The notes under the pieces were generated by a model. The model did not search any database and had not been told where the DNA came from. It saw only the letters and a program-made list of their open reading frames with translations. The translations under genes were made by a program, and so were the position numbers. From NCBI RefSeq assembly GCF_019623905.1, contig NZ_CP069370.1, forward strand, positions 2,356,001 to 2,420,000: a stretch of DNA of 64,000 nt, written 5' to 3'. Each line of letters begins with the position of its first letter. The stretch's first letter is position 1. The DNA is from Neotabrizicola shimadae. GTDB lineage: Bacteria; Pseudomonadota; Alphaproteobacteria; Rhodobacterales; Rhodobacteraceae. Below, in pieces: positions 62,633-64,000 of the stretch.

Positions 62633-63034
62633 TCAGCGGATGGTAACGTTCGGCGCGCCGTTCTGGCGCAGCTGCTTGAAGACGAAGATCGGCAGCAGGA
62701 TCTCGGCGATCAGGCTGCCCAGCCAGACCAGCAGCGTGGCGGCCAGCCAGTTGGCCAGCCCGCCCATGTCGAAGCCCGCCATCAGCCATTCGGTGGCCTT
62801 GAGCCCCAGGAACACCGCGATCAGCGAGATCGAGCCGCGGATCTGCGGAAAGCTGGTGATCGCCAGCTTGAAGACCAAGGGCCCGGTCAGGACCATCACC
62901 CCGGTGAAGACCAGAAGCACGACGATGAAGGAGGCGGCGTCGATGCTGAAACCGGGCAAGAGCGCCGCGGCCAGCAGAAGCCCCACCGCATTGGCGATGA
63001 GCGTGACGGCGGTGGAGAGGAGGAAACGGACCAT
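62633..63034 (-). CDS. Holin-4-like four-helix membrane protein
   Basis: 133 residues, four membrane helices: FLLSTAVTLIANAVGLLLAA, SFIVVLLVFTGVMVLTGPLV, ISLIAVFLGLKATEWLM and ATLLVWLGSLIAEILLPIFV. It resembles the phage_holin_4_2-like superfamily, most members of which are ordinary chromosomal membrane proteins of unknown role. No phage gene is nearby. GAGG is seen before ATG 63034; the frame extends to 63118 without support. Confidence 0.7.
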   Translation of the reverse strand: MVRFLLSTAVTLIANAVGLLLAAALLPGFSIDAASFIVVLLVFTGVMVLTGPLVFKLAITSFPQIRGSISLIAVFLGLKATEWLMAGFDMGGLANWLAATLLVWLGSLIAEILLPIFVFKQLRQNGAPNVTIR

Positions 63035-63109
63035 GGGAGCCTCGCGGGTTGCGGTTGTCCCAAGGGCAACACGGGGCGGGGCTTGGGTCAAATGGAAAAG
63101 GGGGGGTGG

Positions 63110-63215
63110 GGTGCGCATTCATTGCGCACCGAGGGGAAGCGCGGACGGGGTGGGTTGGTGCGCAATGAATGCGCACCCTACAGGGCGGACGGGGAGAGTC
63201 GGGGTGAACCCCGAC
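63110..63215. repeat. Cluster of REP-like palindromes
   Basis: Two 21-bp elements (63110-63130 and 63157-63177) are exact reverse complements of each other, 26 bp apart. Each is itself a hairpin (GGTGCGCA/TGCGCACC). A third palindrome, GTCGGGG-TGAA-CCCCGAC, follows at 63198-63215. These resemble dispersed intergenic repeats of Proteobacteria. They sit exactly where base composition drops toward the alarmone synthetase gene. Confidence 0.8.
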
Positions 63216-63225
63216 CTACGGCTTG

Positions 63226-63843
63226 CTACCTTTTTCCAGTCAGTCTCGTGGCGTCCAGAACATCCTGAAACGCCTTGTCTGCCCCCCAAGCCAAAGAGGC
63301 GGCAAAGCCAGTTAATCGCTTCTGCTCCGCGGAAAGCGGTCCCTCCATAGGCTTGTAGACAAGGTCGTGCTCCGCCTCCGACCATGCATGCTGGAATACC
63401 GTCTTAATCTGCAACTCAAAGAACTTGATTTCATCAGCCCCAGCGAACTCCACGCGGCATTCGTCGGGAATGAACATAACGCTATGGTACCCAAAATAGC
63501 TAAATTCTCGATCGGCTTTCGGAGACAAGGACCGGTCCTCAATTGATCTCACCCAACCACTCAGCTTCTTGCGCACCGGCTCCACATCTTCAAGGAAAAG
63601 CACGACCACTCTAACACCAACCAAGTCTTGAATCTCAATCAGCGGGGCAATGTATTTTGGGTTCCCGCACGAGTCAGTTCTGCTCGCCTTTTCGAAGAAT
63701 CTTTCGGGATTCTTTGCGCGCGCAGTGATGCGGTCAACCTTAGTATCAGCAAGTACACGCCCAATAAATTCTTCGACCCGCCGCGCGCAGTCCACGAGAA
63801 ATTGATCATAAAGGTCATGATAGGCCGACCGATCCATATTCAC
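63226..63843 (-). CDS. Stand-alone RelA/SpoT-domain protein (small alarmone synthetase-like)
   Basis: 205 residues, only the nucleotide pyrophosphokinase domain. Key positions are kept: the ATP-binding RITARAKNPERFFEK (38-52), the Mg aspartate in IQDLVGVRVVV (D73), the guanine-stacking tyrosine in YFGYHSVMF, and ELQIKT followed by HAWSEAEHD (143-160). No hydrolase, TGS or ACT domain. It should make pppGpp-type alarmones or, as in toxSAS toxins, pyrophosphorylate other targets. GTG 63843 overlaps the upstream stop (GTGA) with GGAGGG 4 nt away; ATG 63837 is an alternative. Base composition is visibly lower in GC than the rest. Confidence 0.82.
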   Translation of the reverse strand: MNMDRSAYHDLYDQFLVDCARRVEEFIGRVLADTKVDRITARAKNPERFFEKASRTDSCGNPKYIAPLIEIQDLVGVRVVVLFLEDVEPVRKKLSGWVRSIEDRSLSPKADREFSYFGYHSVMFIPDECRVEFAGADEIKFFELQIKTVFQHAWSEAEHDLVYKPMEGPLSAEQKRLTGFAASLAWGADKAFQDVLDATRLTGKR

Positions 63844-64000
63844 TTAACCCTCCGCAACTTGTCGGCCGCAAGCAATCCTTCGGTGCTTAACCTGACTCTC
63901 TCAGTAGTCTCCGTTCTCTCGATGACTTCATACTGTATCACGTTCTCAAAGATTGCACTTTCGGCAGTAATGATAGCCCCCTCCGCAGTCTCAACGGTCC
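63840..64000 (-). CDS. C-terminal end of an unidentified protein, start outside window
   Basis: 52 codons open to the right edge, ending at TGA 63842-63840. Charged and Glu/Arg-rich: AIFENVIQYEVIERTE, then RLSTEGLLAADKLRRVK. No family is recognised. The stop overlaps the GTG start of the alarmone synthetase gene, and the last codons carry its Shine-Dalgarno, so the two are translationally coupled. It could be the antitoxin or partner of that enzyme. Confidence 0.6.
   Translation of the reverse strand, partial: TVETAEGAIITAESAIFENVIQYEVIERTETTERVRLSTEGLLAADKLRRVK

Noticed and set aside
62633-63034. Prophage remnant suggested by the holin-like protein
   Set aside because: No lysin, structural or integrase gene is nearby, and the holin-4-like family is mostly chromosomal membrane proteins.
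63110-63177. CRISPR array
   Set aside because: Only two units, in inverted rather than direct orientation, each self-palindromic, with no spacers of constant length and no cas genes.

Overview
The window is chromosomal DNA from an alphaproteobacterium, almost certainly a member of the Rhodobacteraceae (Rhodobacter/Gemmobacter/Tabrizicola-like). The evidence is the high GC, a cytochrome c2 next to a lipB-soxR cluster, an aa3 oxidase subunit I followed by a DUF2244 gene, a LexA box of the GAAC-N7-GAAC type used by Rhodobacter, a SAM-II riboswitch on metZ, CtrA-type TTAA-N7-TTAA boxes, and several small families (DUF6446, DUF1428, ABA4-like) common in this group. The taxon call is inferred from gene content only.

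Layout, 1-13 kb: a 5'-cut Ca2+/H+ antiporter; a minus-strand folB-folP-glmM run (folate and cell-wall precursor synthesis); a pyruvate,phosphate-dikinase-like protein; then glyS, gltS, a DUF6446 gene and glyQ, with marC on the other strand. 13-22 kb: a secreted SPOR/peptidoglycan-binding/pseudo-protease protein, trkH, folE2, metZ under a SAM-II riboswitch with its own terminator, a VOC and a DUF1428 gene, a glutathione transferase, yciB and the SOS repressor lexA. 22-36 kb: comEC, gltX, gltA, an alternative oxidase, a DUF1624 membrane protein, a type III PLP decarboxylase with a divergent Lrp-type regulator, a TetR regulator divergent from an ABA4-like/membrane-protein pair, and valS.

36-50 kb: dgkA and a PAP2 phosphatase (lipid phosphate turnover); the glycine cleavage operon gcvT-gcvH-SRPBCC-gcvP behind a tandem glycine riboswitch; tRNA-Leu(GAG); a SoxR circuit in which soxR faces a two-gene DUF1127-like/VOC operon across a sox box; lipB; cytochrome c2; a tiny exported protein; cytochrome oxidase ctaD behind a perfect FNR-type box; a Stf0 sulfotransferase; DUF2244; yqeY and carA. 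50-63 kb: a CtrA-box-preceded membrane glycosyltransferase with a GspE/MshE-like N-terminal domain, a GntR regulator, a HAD nucleotidase, a UbiH-like monooxygenase, a translationally coupled hydrolase-P450 pair, ccdA, a TusA-like protein and RNase E with a long structured leader and a CtrA-type box.

The last kilobase changes character. After a cluster of palindromic REP-like repeats the base composition falls visibly and a stand-alone (p)ppGpp-synthetase-domain gene appears, overlapped by the end of an unidentified upstream gene that runs out of the window. This looks like the edge of an accessory, possibly toxin-antitoxin or defence, region and is the best candidate for something not ordinary. 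The rest is mostly housekeeping DNA whose novelty lies in its regulation: the metZ attenuator, the SoxR/DUF1127/VOC circuit, and the FNR and CtrA boxes.
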